This document shows positions 1-8,400 of a stretch of DNA of 20,012 nt, in pieces. This stretch comes from a virus, in IMG/VR virus record IMGVR_UViG_3300020477_000175, positions 1 through 20,012 of that record, one strand, 5' to 3'. Positions within the stretch are counted from its first letter, which is position 1. Each line of letters opens with the position of its first letter. The position numbers were made by a program, and so were the translations under genes. The notes beneath the pieces are model-generated. The model saw nothing but the letters and a program-made list of their open reading frames with translations. It searched no databases and was not told the DNA's origin.

Positions 1-87
1 TTGCGTGAAGATATGAAAATGGTATCAGACGCATTATATAGATTAGAGGATAAATTAGATAAAGTATTAGAAAGAGGAGGAAAGTAA
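1..87 (+). CDS. 3' end of an upstream phage gene (partial)
   Basis: The window opens inside a reading frame that runs without a stop to a TAA at 85-87. The 28 visible residues contain alternating hydrophobic and charged positions (MVSDALYRLEDKLDKVLERG), the pattern of a short amphipathic or coiled-coil C-terminus. Its last codons (Arg-Gly-Gly-Lys) are written with a GGAGG that also serves as the Shine-Dalgarno of the next gene, one nucleotide downstream, so the two are translationally coupled. The frame begins with TTG at base 1, but the gene most likely starts outside the window. The product cannot be identified from this fragment. Confidence 0.6.
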   Translation: MREDMKMVSDALYRLEDKLDKVLERGGK

Positions 88-88
88 G

Positions 89-1231
89 ATGGCAACGCAA
101 GATGCTCAAGGTAATATAATATTTACTCCAGAGGAGGAAGAGGCATACAAAGAAGCAAATCCAGATGTGGCTGCTGCTATTGATGCAGGTACTATAACTG
201 CATCACAACATTATAATATATTTGGGTGGAAAGAACCTAGAGCAGGTATACCTGAAGGATTACCTTCCAATATTCAACCTGAAACCCCTACACCTGAGTA
301 TCTTACAAAAGCACAATTTGATGAAAGTATAGCAAATCTTCCTGCACCTGTCGTTCAAGGTGGTGGTGGTGACTTCAGAACCATGAACATCACTCAAGCA
401 CCAGAAATAGATTATGGTCGTATTCAAGGTTTTGTAGGTGTTCCTGAAATTAGAGATGAAGAAGGTAATATCACTCAACAGGCAACAGGTATATATGCTC
501 AACAACCTACAGGATTAATGGCAGCACAAGAAGCTACTCAACAGGCAATAGGTCAGGCAGCAGTTGATCCAGACACAGGAGAAGTAATACAACCTGCAAC
601 ACTATTTGAAGGTCAGTCTGCATTAGGTGCAGGTCAGGCACAATTAGGTACACAACTAGGAGCAGGTCAGGCAGGACTTATGGCAGGACAACAGACATTA
701 GGTGAAGGTCAGGCAACACTAGGTCAAGCTATAGGTGTTCCAGATGAACAACAACCTCAAACACTGTTTGGTGGTCAAATGGCTTTAGGTCAGGGTCAGG
801 CAGGTATTCAAACAGGAGTTACTGGATTAGGTAGAGATTTAAGTAGCTTAACAGGAAATATCAGTGATTTTGAAAGAATGCAAAGAGCATATCAAACTAG
901 GGCTGAAGGACAAAGAGCGCAGGGCAGAGAAATTGGTATGACTACTAGAGAGCAGTTAGAGGATCAGTTAAGAACTGTAGGATCTCAAACTAATAGAATA
1001 GCAGAGCAACAGGCACAACAAAGACAACGAAGTATGATGGGTCCACGACCACAGGCACAACAAGCCCCAATGATACCTCAAGCACAACAGGCCACTCAGG
1101 CAGCACAAATAGCAGGACAGAACCTTAGAAATTTTGCCCCTCAACAAGGAGGAATGATGGGTCCAACTGGACCTACTGCTATTGATCCTAGAGATCAAGT
1201 CGGTTTTGGACCTACTAGAAGTCCAGTTTAA
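89..1231 (+). CDS. Gln/Ala/Gly-rich repeat protein, probable virion component (380 aa)
   Basis: Function is not recognised. The ATG follows a GGAGG Shine-Dalgarno lying inside the end of the previous gene. Residues about 20-53 carry an ANPDVAAAI...G....HY..FG..EPR motif, a short module also found in many bacterial surface and repeat proteins and repeated in the next gene here. Residues about 172-260 form a Gly-Gln-rich repeat with 7-residue spacing (GQxxLG units). The C-terminal third is rich in Gln, Ala, Met and Pro (about 300-360), with stretches such as QQAQQRQRS. No signal peptide or membrane segment is evident. Position at the head of a block of large structural-looking genes, low complexity and pairing with the following gene suggest a virion or virion-assembly protein. 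This is inferred from context, not from homology. Confidence 0.75.
   Translation: MATQDAQGNIIFTPEEEEAYKEANPDVAAAIDAGTITASQHYNIFGWKEPRAGIPEGLPSNIQPETPTPEYLTKAQFDESIANLPAPVVQGGGGDFRTMNITQAPEIDYGRIQGFVGVPEIRDEEGNITQQATGIYAQQPTGLMAAQEATQQAIGQAAVDPDTGEVIQPATLFEGQSALGAGQAQLGTQLGAGQAGLMAGQQTLGEGQATLGQAIGVPDEQQPQTLFGGQMALGQGQAGIQTGVTGLGRDLSSLTGNISDFERMQRAYQTRAEGQRAQGREIGMTTREQLEDQLRTVGSQTNRIAEQQAQQRQRSMMGPRPQAQQAPMIPQAQQATQAAQIAGQNLRNFAPQQGGMMGPTGPTAIDPRDQVGFGPTRSPV
551..802 (+). repeat. GGTCAGGCA direct repeats encoding Gly-Gln heptads
   Basis: The nonamer GGTCAGGCA occurs at 551, 632, 665, 707 and 794 within the 380-aa gene, with degenerate copies between them. It encodes repeated Gly-Gln-Ala steps in units such as GQSALGA, GQAGLMA, GQQTLGE and GQATLGQ, so the protein repeat has a 7-residue period with occasional 4-residue insertions. 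All copies keep the reading frame, so this is a coding repeat and not a mobile or regulatory array. Confidence 0.7.
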
Positions 1232-1243
1232 TAGGAGAACAAG

Positions 1244-3268
1244 ATGGCTACTCCAAAACCTAGAACAAGAATACGAGGAGGATCATATGAAATATTTGAT
1301 CCTACTTATGGTCAAGATGGCGAATTTCGTAGAATGTCTCTTAAAGAGATTCAGGATGCAGGAATAACTTTACCTGAAAACTTTGGAGGGTTTAGAGAAA
1401 CTCCTCAAGGAAAGGTAAGAATTAAAGATCCAGATACAGGTTTGTATGTATTTACAGATCCTCCACCTGATCCTAATGCTCCACCACCACCTAAAACACC
1501 AGAGCAGATAGCACAGGAACAGTTTGATCAGTCTATTTCATCTTACTTAGACCCTCAAGGCAATATTCGTGAAGACTTACTGGGTGGTGATTTTAATCTT
1601 ACTACGCAACAGTTAAGAGATTTAAGGAATCAAGGCAATACTGCACAGTTAGATGCTACCCTTGAAAACCTAAAAGGCAGACAGACAGCTAGAGATACTG
1701 GATTTTTAGGTGCATTTGATGATCCAACTAAAGTACAGGCATTCTTAGGAGCGCAGGGTACTAAAAAAGGAGATGTAGATGCATACGGTCAATTAACTGC
1801 TCAAGGCCAACAGGCACAAATGGCAGTTAATCCTCAATTAATACAAGGAACATTTAACGAACAACAATATCTACAAGCAAATCCAGACGTAGCTCAAGCT
1901 GTAGCTAGAGGAGATTTTGCATCAGGTAAGGCACACTTTGATACTTTTGGTCAGACTGAAGGTAGAGATATGCCAACAACAGGTGGCACTGAATTTAAAC
2001 CTATACTGCAAACTGTTAAACCTGAAGAATTAATGGACCCTGCTAGATATCAGGTAGATCCTAGAGGTATTGTAGCTCCTACTTCAACAGTTCAGAATGT
2101 GCAGACAGGAACAGTAGCACCTACTACTCAAATTGAAAGAGTTACTGCTGCAACATCGTTACCTCAAGTACAGCAACAAGAGATAACAGCAGCTAGACAA
2201 ACTGATTTAAGAGATTTAGTATCCGCACAAGAAGAACAGGTAGCAGTAGAGTCTACAGTACAGGGTCAGATTGCTAGTCTTACTTCTCAGTTTGATGGTG
2301 GTGAGATTCCATCATGGGCTGCACCATCAATACGATTAGCAGAACAAAGGTTAGCTGCACGAGGTATGGGTGCATCAAGTATGGCAGGAGCATCTATAGT
2401 ACAGGCTGCTATGGAAGCTGCTACTCCAATAGCTGCTGCTGATGCTCAGACGTTTGCTAGATTTCAACAAGCTAATTTAAACAACAGACAACAGGCAGAG
2501 GTGTTAAATGCACAACAAACCTTACAATTAGATTTAGCTAATTTAAATAACGAACAACAAGCAAACGTATTAAACTCACAGCAAAGAGTACAGGCTATAT
2601 TTAATGATCAGGCAGCAGTAAACTCATCTAGACAGTTTAACGCTCGTAACGAACAGCAGAATGATCAGTTTTTTGCATCTATGTTTAATGAGACAAGTAA
2701 GTTTAATGCACAACAGCAGAATGCAATAGCACAGTTTAACGCTGGTCAAGAAAACACTATGTCTCAGTTTAATGCTAATTTAGAAAATCAGAGAGAACAA
2801 TTTAATACTAAAAATAGTATTTTAATAGATCAGTCTAATACTGTGTGGCGTAGACAGATCAATACTCAAAATACTGCATTGCAGAATGCAGCTAATCAGA
2901 TGAATGTTATGAATAGATTTAACATGAGCCAGACTGCATTAAACAATCGTTGGCAACAGTTTAGAGACAACGAGTTTTGGGCTAGAACAACTTCTAGGGA
3001 TAATGATCAATATGCTAAGAAAATTGCATATGCATCATTTATATATAATAAACAAGCAGATCAGGCTTTTGCAGATACTTTAGGATCTTTTGGTTTTGAC
3101 TTTGCTTCTAAGTTGGGTCAGAGCTTTTTTAACAGTGGAACAGGTCAAGAGATAACTTCAGGTATTTCTGATGCTATTTCTAGCGGTGTAGAGGCTATTA
3201 CTGGTGGTGGTAGTGATTTAGTGGATACTGGTGCAAGTTTTCTAGAAGAAACAGGCTTTTTTGAATAA
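1244..3268 (+). CDS. Large Asn/Gln-rich hendecad-repeat protein, putative virion/ejection protein (674 aa)
   Basis: The ATG is preceded by AGGAG seven nucleotides upstream. The N-terminal third is Pro/Gln-rich and contains, at residues about 209-241, the same ANPDVAxAV..G....H....FG..EGR module as the previous gene. Residues about 345-405 are Ala-rich (GMGASSMAGASIVQAAMEAA). From residue 410 to 585 the chain reads as sixteen consecutive 11-residue units, most with Asn at position 2 and a run of Phe-Asn starts, predicting a very long continuous helix. The C-terminal 80 residues are Gly/Ser-rich with mild hydrophobicity (SFGFDFASKLGQSFF). No catalytic motif is seen. Long amphipathic helix proteins beside a giant internal-virion-like gene suggest a virion core or ejection component; an alternative is a fibre or tail-associated rod. 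Function is inferred only. Confidence 0.8.
   Translation: MATPKPRTRIRGGSYEIFDPTYGQDGEFRRMSLKEIQDAGITLPENFGGFRETPQGKVRIKDPDTGLYVFTDPPPDPNAPPPPKTPEQIAQEQFDQSISSYLDPQGNIREDLLGGDFNLTTQQLRDLRNQGNTAQLDATLENLKGRQTARDTGFLGAFDDPTKVQAFLGAQGTKKGDVDAYGQLTAQGQQAQMAVNPQLIQGTFNEQQYLQANPDVAQAVARGDFASGKAHFDTFGQTEGRDMPTTGGTEFKPILQTVKPEELMDPARYQVDPRGIVAPTSTVQNVQTGTVAPTTQIERVTAATSLPQVQQQEITAARQTDLRDLVSAQEEQVAVESTVQGQIASLTSQFDGGEIPSWAAPSIRLAEQRLAARGMGASSMAGASIVQAAMEAATPIAAADAQTFARFQQANLNNRQQAEVLNAQQTLQLDLANLNNEQQANVLNSQQRVQAIFNDQAAVNSSRQFNARNEQQNDQFFASMFNETSKFNAQQQNAIAQFNAGQENTMSQFNANLENQREQFNTKNSILIDQSNTVWRRQINTQNTALQNAANQMNVMNRFNMSQTALNNRWQQFRDNEFWARTTSRDNDQYAKKIAYASFIYNKQADQAFADTLGSFGFDFASKLGQSFFNSGTGQEITSGISDAISSGVEAITGGGSDLVDTGASFLEETGFFE
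2471..2998 (+). repeat. Sixteen tandem 11-residue (33-nt) protein repeats
   Basis: Residues 410-585 of the 674-aa protein can be cut into 16 successive 11-mers with no insertion or deletion, for example FNARNEQQNDQ, FNAQQQNAIAQ, FNAGQENTMSQ, FNANLENQREQ and FNTKNSILIDQ. Position 2 is Asn in 13 of 16 units; position 1 is usually hydrophobic (Phe in the centre, Leu/Ala at the start). The DNA is only loosely repetitive (AGTTTAAYGC-like starts), so selection seems to act on the protein periodicity. An 11-residue period is the signature of hendecad (straight or right-handed) helical assemblies. Confidence 0.75.
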
Positions 3269-3279
3269 GGATAACATAA

Positions 3280-3594
3280 ATGCTTACATTTGGAACAGCA
3301 GTAAATTTAGGATTTAAAGCATTAGGAATGCTTGGAAAAAAAGGTAAGAGTTCTAGAGAAACTCCACTACAAGCGGCTGCTAGAGGACTAGCATCGTCAG
3401 GGTATCAAACATCATCTATTGCAACTCCAGGTAGACCTGATACAGGTGGTGTAAAAAAAGCTAAAGGATCTGCTGAGATGTATGATTACTATAGAATGGT
3501 TGCAACAGCTAAACTCGTAGCAGATAGATTAGATCCAGAGTCAGGTACAAAAGTAGGTAAATTTGGAGCCATAAAAGAAAGTTCAATAGGTTAG
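3280..3594 (+). CDS. Small basic conserved-looking protein, unknown function (104 aa)
   Basis: The protein is not recognised. The ATG follows AAGGAT eight bases upstream and lies 11 nt after the stop of the repeat protein, so the two are co-transcribed. The N-terminus is mildly hydrophobic with glycines (LTFGTAVNLGFKALGMLGKKGK), resembling a short amphipathic or membrane-associating helix followed by a basic patch. The middle is Ser/Thr/Gly-rich and probably flexible. The C-terminal part (SAEMYDYYRMVATAKLVADRLD) looks helical. Location between large virion-type genes suggests a minor structural or assembly role, inferred from position alone. Confidence 0.7.
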   Translation: MLTFGTAVNLGFKALGMLGKKGKSSRETPLQAAARGLASSGYQTSSIATPGRPDTGGVKKAKGSAEMYDYYRMVATAKLVADRLDPESGTKVGKFGAIKESSIG

Positions 3595-3602
3595 GAGGAG
3601 AT

Positions 3603-4100
3603 ATGTCGATATCAGATCAATTTTTAGGGGATGGTCCAATTCCAGGAGCTTCTTTTACAGAGGAGTTAGGAACTGCTCCTTGGCAAAAACCACCAAGAAT
3701 AACATCTCCAACAGAAGCATTTAGTGAGTTCTTGAGGGTTTTAGAAAGGGATAATAACTATGATATGTTAGTATTTTGTATGGAAGAGGGATTACCTATT
3801 GAAGGTATTACAAATACAATAGTTAATAATATGGTTGCTGGTGGTACAATTACCTATGACGTTGCATTGCTGATGACACCCGAAGTTAGTCGGGTAATAA
3901 AAGCAATAGGAGACAATGCAGAGGTAGAATATATAGAAAGAATACCTAGACAGGTTGATACAGAACTAGTTGAAATGCAACTAGAAAAAATAAAAAGAGA
4001 TAAAAGTAAAGAACCAGAACCAGAGCCAGAGGAAAAAGAAGAAAAGAAAGAACCTGAAGATAAAGAAAAACCCAAAAGAAAAGGTTTAATGGGGGCTTAA
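3603..4100 (+). CDS. Unknown protein with charged Glu/Lys/Pro tail (165 aa)
   Basis: A strong Shine-Dalgarno (AGGAGGAG) sits directly before the ATG. The N-terminal part carries FTEELGTAPWQKPPR, a Pro/Trp motif that I associate with conserved hypothetical proteins of marine phages, followed by a helical-looking core (about 35-125) of alternating acidic and hydrophobic residues. The last 39 residues (127-165) are almost entirely Lys, Glu, Pro and Asp, a disordered polyampholyte tail ending in RKGLMGA. No enzyme motif, signal peptide or membrane segment is visible. It sits in the late structural block; it could be a minor virion protein or assembly factor. Function is unknown. Confidence 0.75.
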   Translation: MSISDQFLGDGPIPGASFTEELGTAPWQKPPRITSPTEAFSEFLRVLERDNNYDMLVFCMEEGLPIEGITNTIVNNMVAGGTITYDVALLMTPEVSRVIKAIGDNAEVEYIERIPRQVDTELVEMQLEKIKRDKSKEPEPEPEEKEEKKEPEDKEKPKRKGLMGA

Positions 4101-4101
4101 T

Positions 4102-5475
4102 ATGGCATCATTTTTTAAAAGAGTACTTACAGCTGCGTTAGAGCGTAGGGAAGAAGTAAGAGATATTGAACTTGCTAGACAGGAAAAAGCTGTAGAGGTT
4201 GGTGTAGATCGACTTAAAAAAGCAGAACAAAATAGGATAAAAAAGTTAGAGGTAATTAAAAAAGGCACAAGAGCAGCCTTACCTATAGTCGATGCTGTAA
4301 AAGCTCAAAAGGGTATTGATGTAAGTCCTGAACTCGCTTTGGCTACACTTTCCGCATCAAATAATGATTCAGAACTAGCTATGAAAGTTTTATTAAGTAA
4401 AGGTTCACAATTAAAGCAAGTACAAACTGACGCATCTAAAGCTGAAAAACAAACACAAGAGTTACTATCTCAACCTACAACAATGCCAGCTAGTGTTCAA
4501 GCTGGTCAAGAAGCAGGTCAGATGGCAATACAGGCAACTAGAGCAGGTGAGTCAAAAGTAGGTGATATGTTTGTAAACGCTTTATTTGGAGCATTAACAG
4601 GACAACCTAATAGAAGCACTAGAGATATAATAAAAGAAAGATATGTTTCATTGTTTCCTGATGCTATGGAGGGTGAAAAGAATTACGAACAAGCAACAGC
4701 GTATTTATCTAAAGTTATAAGTGGTGAAGAAACTGATGACGATATGCCTACGTTACAAGGTGAAGAAGCAGGTATTATCTTACCAGCTATAAGCAGAGAA
4801 AAAGATAGAGAACCTTTTATGAATAAATTACCTACTGCTGTTCTTCGTGCATTAAAAGAGGATTATAAAAAAGCTGATGTAATTCGACAAAATTTTGATA
4901 TACCTCCAGGTCTATCTTTATCCCAAGCAAAAGAGTATATACTTAGAAGCAATAAAAAGGGAATTACTAAAGAACAGGCACTAGAAGAGATAGATAAAGT
5001 AGGTAACAGAAGAATAGCTATTGAAGAAAGAGCAAGAGATCTTTTTAATTCTGGATTACTGCCACTAGGATCTACAGCTTTTGAGGCTGTAAAAGAAGCA
5101 GAAAGACAATTAGATAATGGTTTAGACATAAGAGGTGTAGTTATACCTGCTAATGAAGAAAATCCAAATGCTCAATTTACAAAGGACAATATGAAACTTG
5201 CATTGACAAATAAAAAAGTCCTAAGAGAAACTAATATTAAAAAGAAAACTCAAGACTTATTAAGCATTGAAGATCCTGCTAAATTATTACAATGGGCTAG
5301 AAAAAATATTAAAAAAGAAAATGTAGAAAGGGATTTTGAAGGTCTTAAAATACGAAAGATTCAAGGTAAGTTTATTGCCACAAGAGAAGATGGTAAACAA
5401 TTTTTATTAAAACAAGAAGGTGTAGGTGACGGACTAAGAGGCTTAGTTGTTGATAAAGAATTGGGTGCAGAATGA
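4102..5475 (+). CDS. Unknown late-region protein with N-terminal coiled coil (457 aa)
   Basis: The ATG is one base after the previous stop, with only a G-rich stretch (GGGGG) as possible ribosome-binding site, so coupling to the upstream gene is likely. Residues about 10-55 are highly charged and heptad-like (ALERREEVRDIELARQEK and following), predicting a coiled coil. Residues about 75-170 are Ala/Gln-rich. A Gly-poor mixed-charge helical region follows to the end. No catalytic or membrane motif is seen. The stop overlaps the next start as ATGA, indicating stoichiometric coupled translation with the 1272-aa protein. By position and composition it may be a second internal virion or core protein; this is inference. 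Confidence 0.75.
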   Translation: MASFFKRVLTAALERREEVRDIELARQEKAVEVGVDRLKKAEQNRIKKLEVIKKGTRAALPIVDAVKAQKGIDVSPELALATLSASNNDSELAMKVLLSKGSQLKQVQTDASKAEKQTQELLSQPTTMPASVQAGQEAGQMAIQATRAGESKVGDMFVNALFGALTGQPNRSTRDIIKERYVSLFPDAMEGEKNYEQATAYLSKVISGEETDDDMPTLQGEEAGIILPAISREKDREPFMNKLPTAVLRALKEDYKKADVIRQNFDIPPGLSLSQAKEYILRSNKKGITKEQALEEIDKVGNRRIAIEERARDLFNSGLLPLGSTAFEAVKEAERQLDNGLDIRGVVIPANEENPNAQFTKDNMKLALTNKKVLRETNIKKKTQDLLSIEDPAKLLQWARKNIKKENVERDFEGLKIRKIQGKFIATREDGKQFLLKQEGVGDGLRGLVVDKELGAE

Positions 5476-8400
5476 GTGAAAGAACTGAAACTGACTTCAA
5501 CGATTTAAATACTAGAAATAGTTTAGTCAATAATACTGTTTTTGTAAATAAAGCACAAAATGTACTAACAGAAGTATTTGGTGATGAAGAACTATATGAA
5601 ACTGATGAAGATGTTATTGATGCATTTTATCAGAATTTTCGTGGTGTTGATGTTAATACTTTGGATTCAATGAGATTATATAATAAAATTGGTAACATAG
5701 ATGATTCTGTGAAACAAGATTTAAAAGAAGTTTATGAGGTGTATAGAGCGTTACCTAACTTTTGGGAAGATGATACTGCTAGTGCAGGACAAGCATTTAT
5801 AGATTATGCTTTAGGTATATTTAGTGATCCTTTAACATATGCATCTGTAATTGGTGGTTCTGGTGCTGCTGCCAAAGCTGCTGCATCTGGATTAGTTATG
5901 GCAGGTATAAAAAATGCAACAACAGCAGGATTAAAAACTGCTGCAATAACAAGCACTGGAATAGATGCAGCCAGTTCTGTTTTAGGTGATGCTTATGTGC
6001 AAAATGCAGAAAAAGAGTTAGAGTTAAGAGAAGAATATAGTATAGCTCAAGGAGCATTGGCAGCAGTCTCTACAGTAATTCCAGTAGCAGCCGTTAGTGC
6101 AGCCGTACCTGCTATTAAAGCAGGATTTAAAAAGATTAAACCTTCATCTACAGATATGGTTAAAGCTATAAGAGAGGGCAAAGAAGTATATTTGAAAGGT
6201 AGTGATGCAGGACAAGCGTTTCTTAAAAACGAAATGGTTGAAGGTAGTTTTGTTAATATACCTCAAAAAACAAAAACAGGAGAAAAATTTATTGATGAAA
6301 ATTTAGGATATGTTGAAACTATAGATCGGACAAATAATACTGCTGTAGTTAATGTAGGATTTGATGATGAGACAGGAAATGCAATACAAAAAACTGTATC
6401 ATTAAAAAAATTACAATTAGAAGATCCGTTTTCTACAAGAGTTCAAAAGAAAATAAATAAACAAGTTTTAAAAGATTCTCAAATATATAATACCGTTGCT
6501 GCAAAAGAAGGTTTTGAACAACTACAAAAAGAAATAATGGAAACATTAGGCATAAAACAAAGCGATATGCCTAGCGTTAATTTTATTCTCAGTGAAGAAG
6601 CTATAGGAAGATTAAACAATGTGTATTCAGATATCATCTTAGAATCTAAAATGATTTATAATCCTAATAAAAGAATATCACAAAATGTAGCAGATGCTAT
6701 AAGAAACGGAATGGGTGGATTTACTCAAGAAAGATTGTCTGAAATATTAGCAATGCATAGAATAAGTGCTGCTGAGTTTACAGCGTTTACTTCTGGGGGG
6801 TACATGGGTAGTATCAGTCAGGCTGCTAGTCTTTTAAGTAAACAAGGTAAACTTAAAAAAGATTTAACAAAAGAATTTTTGTCTGCATTAAATGGTGGTA
6901 TTAATGCAAGATACAAAAAAATAACTCAAAAATTAAAACCAGAAGAGTATTATGTTACAATAGGAAAAGAAGCATCTGAAAAACTTGAAGGTAAAAAATA
7001 CATAGGTGGTAGTGGAAAGAAAAGTGAAGCAGATCCTAAAGGTTATGATGATATAAATATAAAAAATGCAATATCAGATATTGTAGGAAACAAAGATTTT
7101 ACTCCAGATGCAGAAGCGTATTTTACTCAAGCATTAGCAGAGAGAGGTAAAACAGATAAGTGGGTAAGAAGTCTAGGTGATGACTCTTTTGTAAACAGAA
7201 TTATTAGATTAGGTATGATATCTCAACCTGCAACCACTGTTCGTAACATAATAGGTTTTGTAGTAAGATCTCCAGTGGACGCTGTTACAAGATCGTTTGA
7301 TAATGCTATAACTTCTGTATTTAATATGGCTGGAGGAGGACAGCAAGTGCGTCCTGTTAAGTGGTTAGATGGGTGGGATCATATATCGTCATTATTTAAT
7401 CCTCAAGAACATAAAATGCTGGTAGATTTTATAGCCTCTCAAAATCCAGAAATAAGAAAAAAGCTATTTAGTGGTCCTGAAGCATTTATGGAATCTATGG
7501 AATTAACCAAAGGTTTAAAAGGAGATAAAACAGGAATAATAAATAGAACAACAAATGGCGTAGAAAAAATGTTTGTAAAATTTAATGTGCTAAACCAATT
7601 ACAGGACAGGTACAATAAATCACAAGCATTTACTGTAGGTTTAAAACATTCTATGTGGAGGGATGGACTAGATTTTTTTGAATTTGTAAGAAAAGGTGAG
7701 TTAGAAAAGATAGATCCAAGATATTATGAAGAAGCTATGGAGTGGGCTTTAGAAGCAAACTACCAACTTCCAGGATTAGAAAAGTATCCTTTTGCAAATA
7801 TGTTACAGATGGCATCTAAATTACCTTTCGGTCTAGGTGCTGCTGTAATGCCTTTCCCAAAATTCTTTTTTAACAGCGTAAGATATATGTATCAACATAG
7901 CCCTGTTGCAACTGCTACTACCGCAATAGATTTAGCAGTAAGAAATTCTAAGCGAAAAGAGTTAGGTAAACTTACTAGCTTTGAAAAGCAAAAGTATATA
8001 AGAAAAATAAGTCAACAGATGGCTGGTAGTAGTTTAATTTTAACTGCTTTTGCTCTAAGAAACTCTGAATACGCAGGTGAGAAATGGAATGAGTTATTTG
8101 ATTATGACGGTGGTATATTAGATATTGCCACATGGTATCCTCTAGCACCAGCATTATATATTGCTGAAGGAATAAAACAACTTTTAGACTTTGATAATGT
8201 AAGTGACGTAGTAAAAAATACTGCCAGAGTATTTGGTTGGGAACCATCAAAAGAATATAGATCGGGAAGCTGGACTGATTTTACTACAGGTTATTCTGAA
8301 GAGTGGCGATTAAATTTTGGTAAAGCATTTGGTGGACCAACAACACGATCAGGTGTTTTTAAAATAATGGACGCAAACTTTTTAGCATCGTTAGTGTCTG

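Noticed and set aside
260-505. Minus-strand open frame of 81 codons inside the first repeat-protein gene
   Set aside because: It is fully antisense to a well-supported gene, lacks a ribosome-binding site and encodes a low-complexity Cys/Ile-rich sequence expected from the reverse of a Gln/Ala-rich frame.
551-802. CRISPR-like or regulatory repeat array (GGTCAGGCA copies)
   Set aside because: The copies are unevenly spaced, only 9 nt long, keep reading frame and encode a protein repeat.
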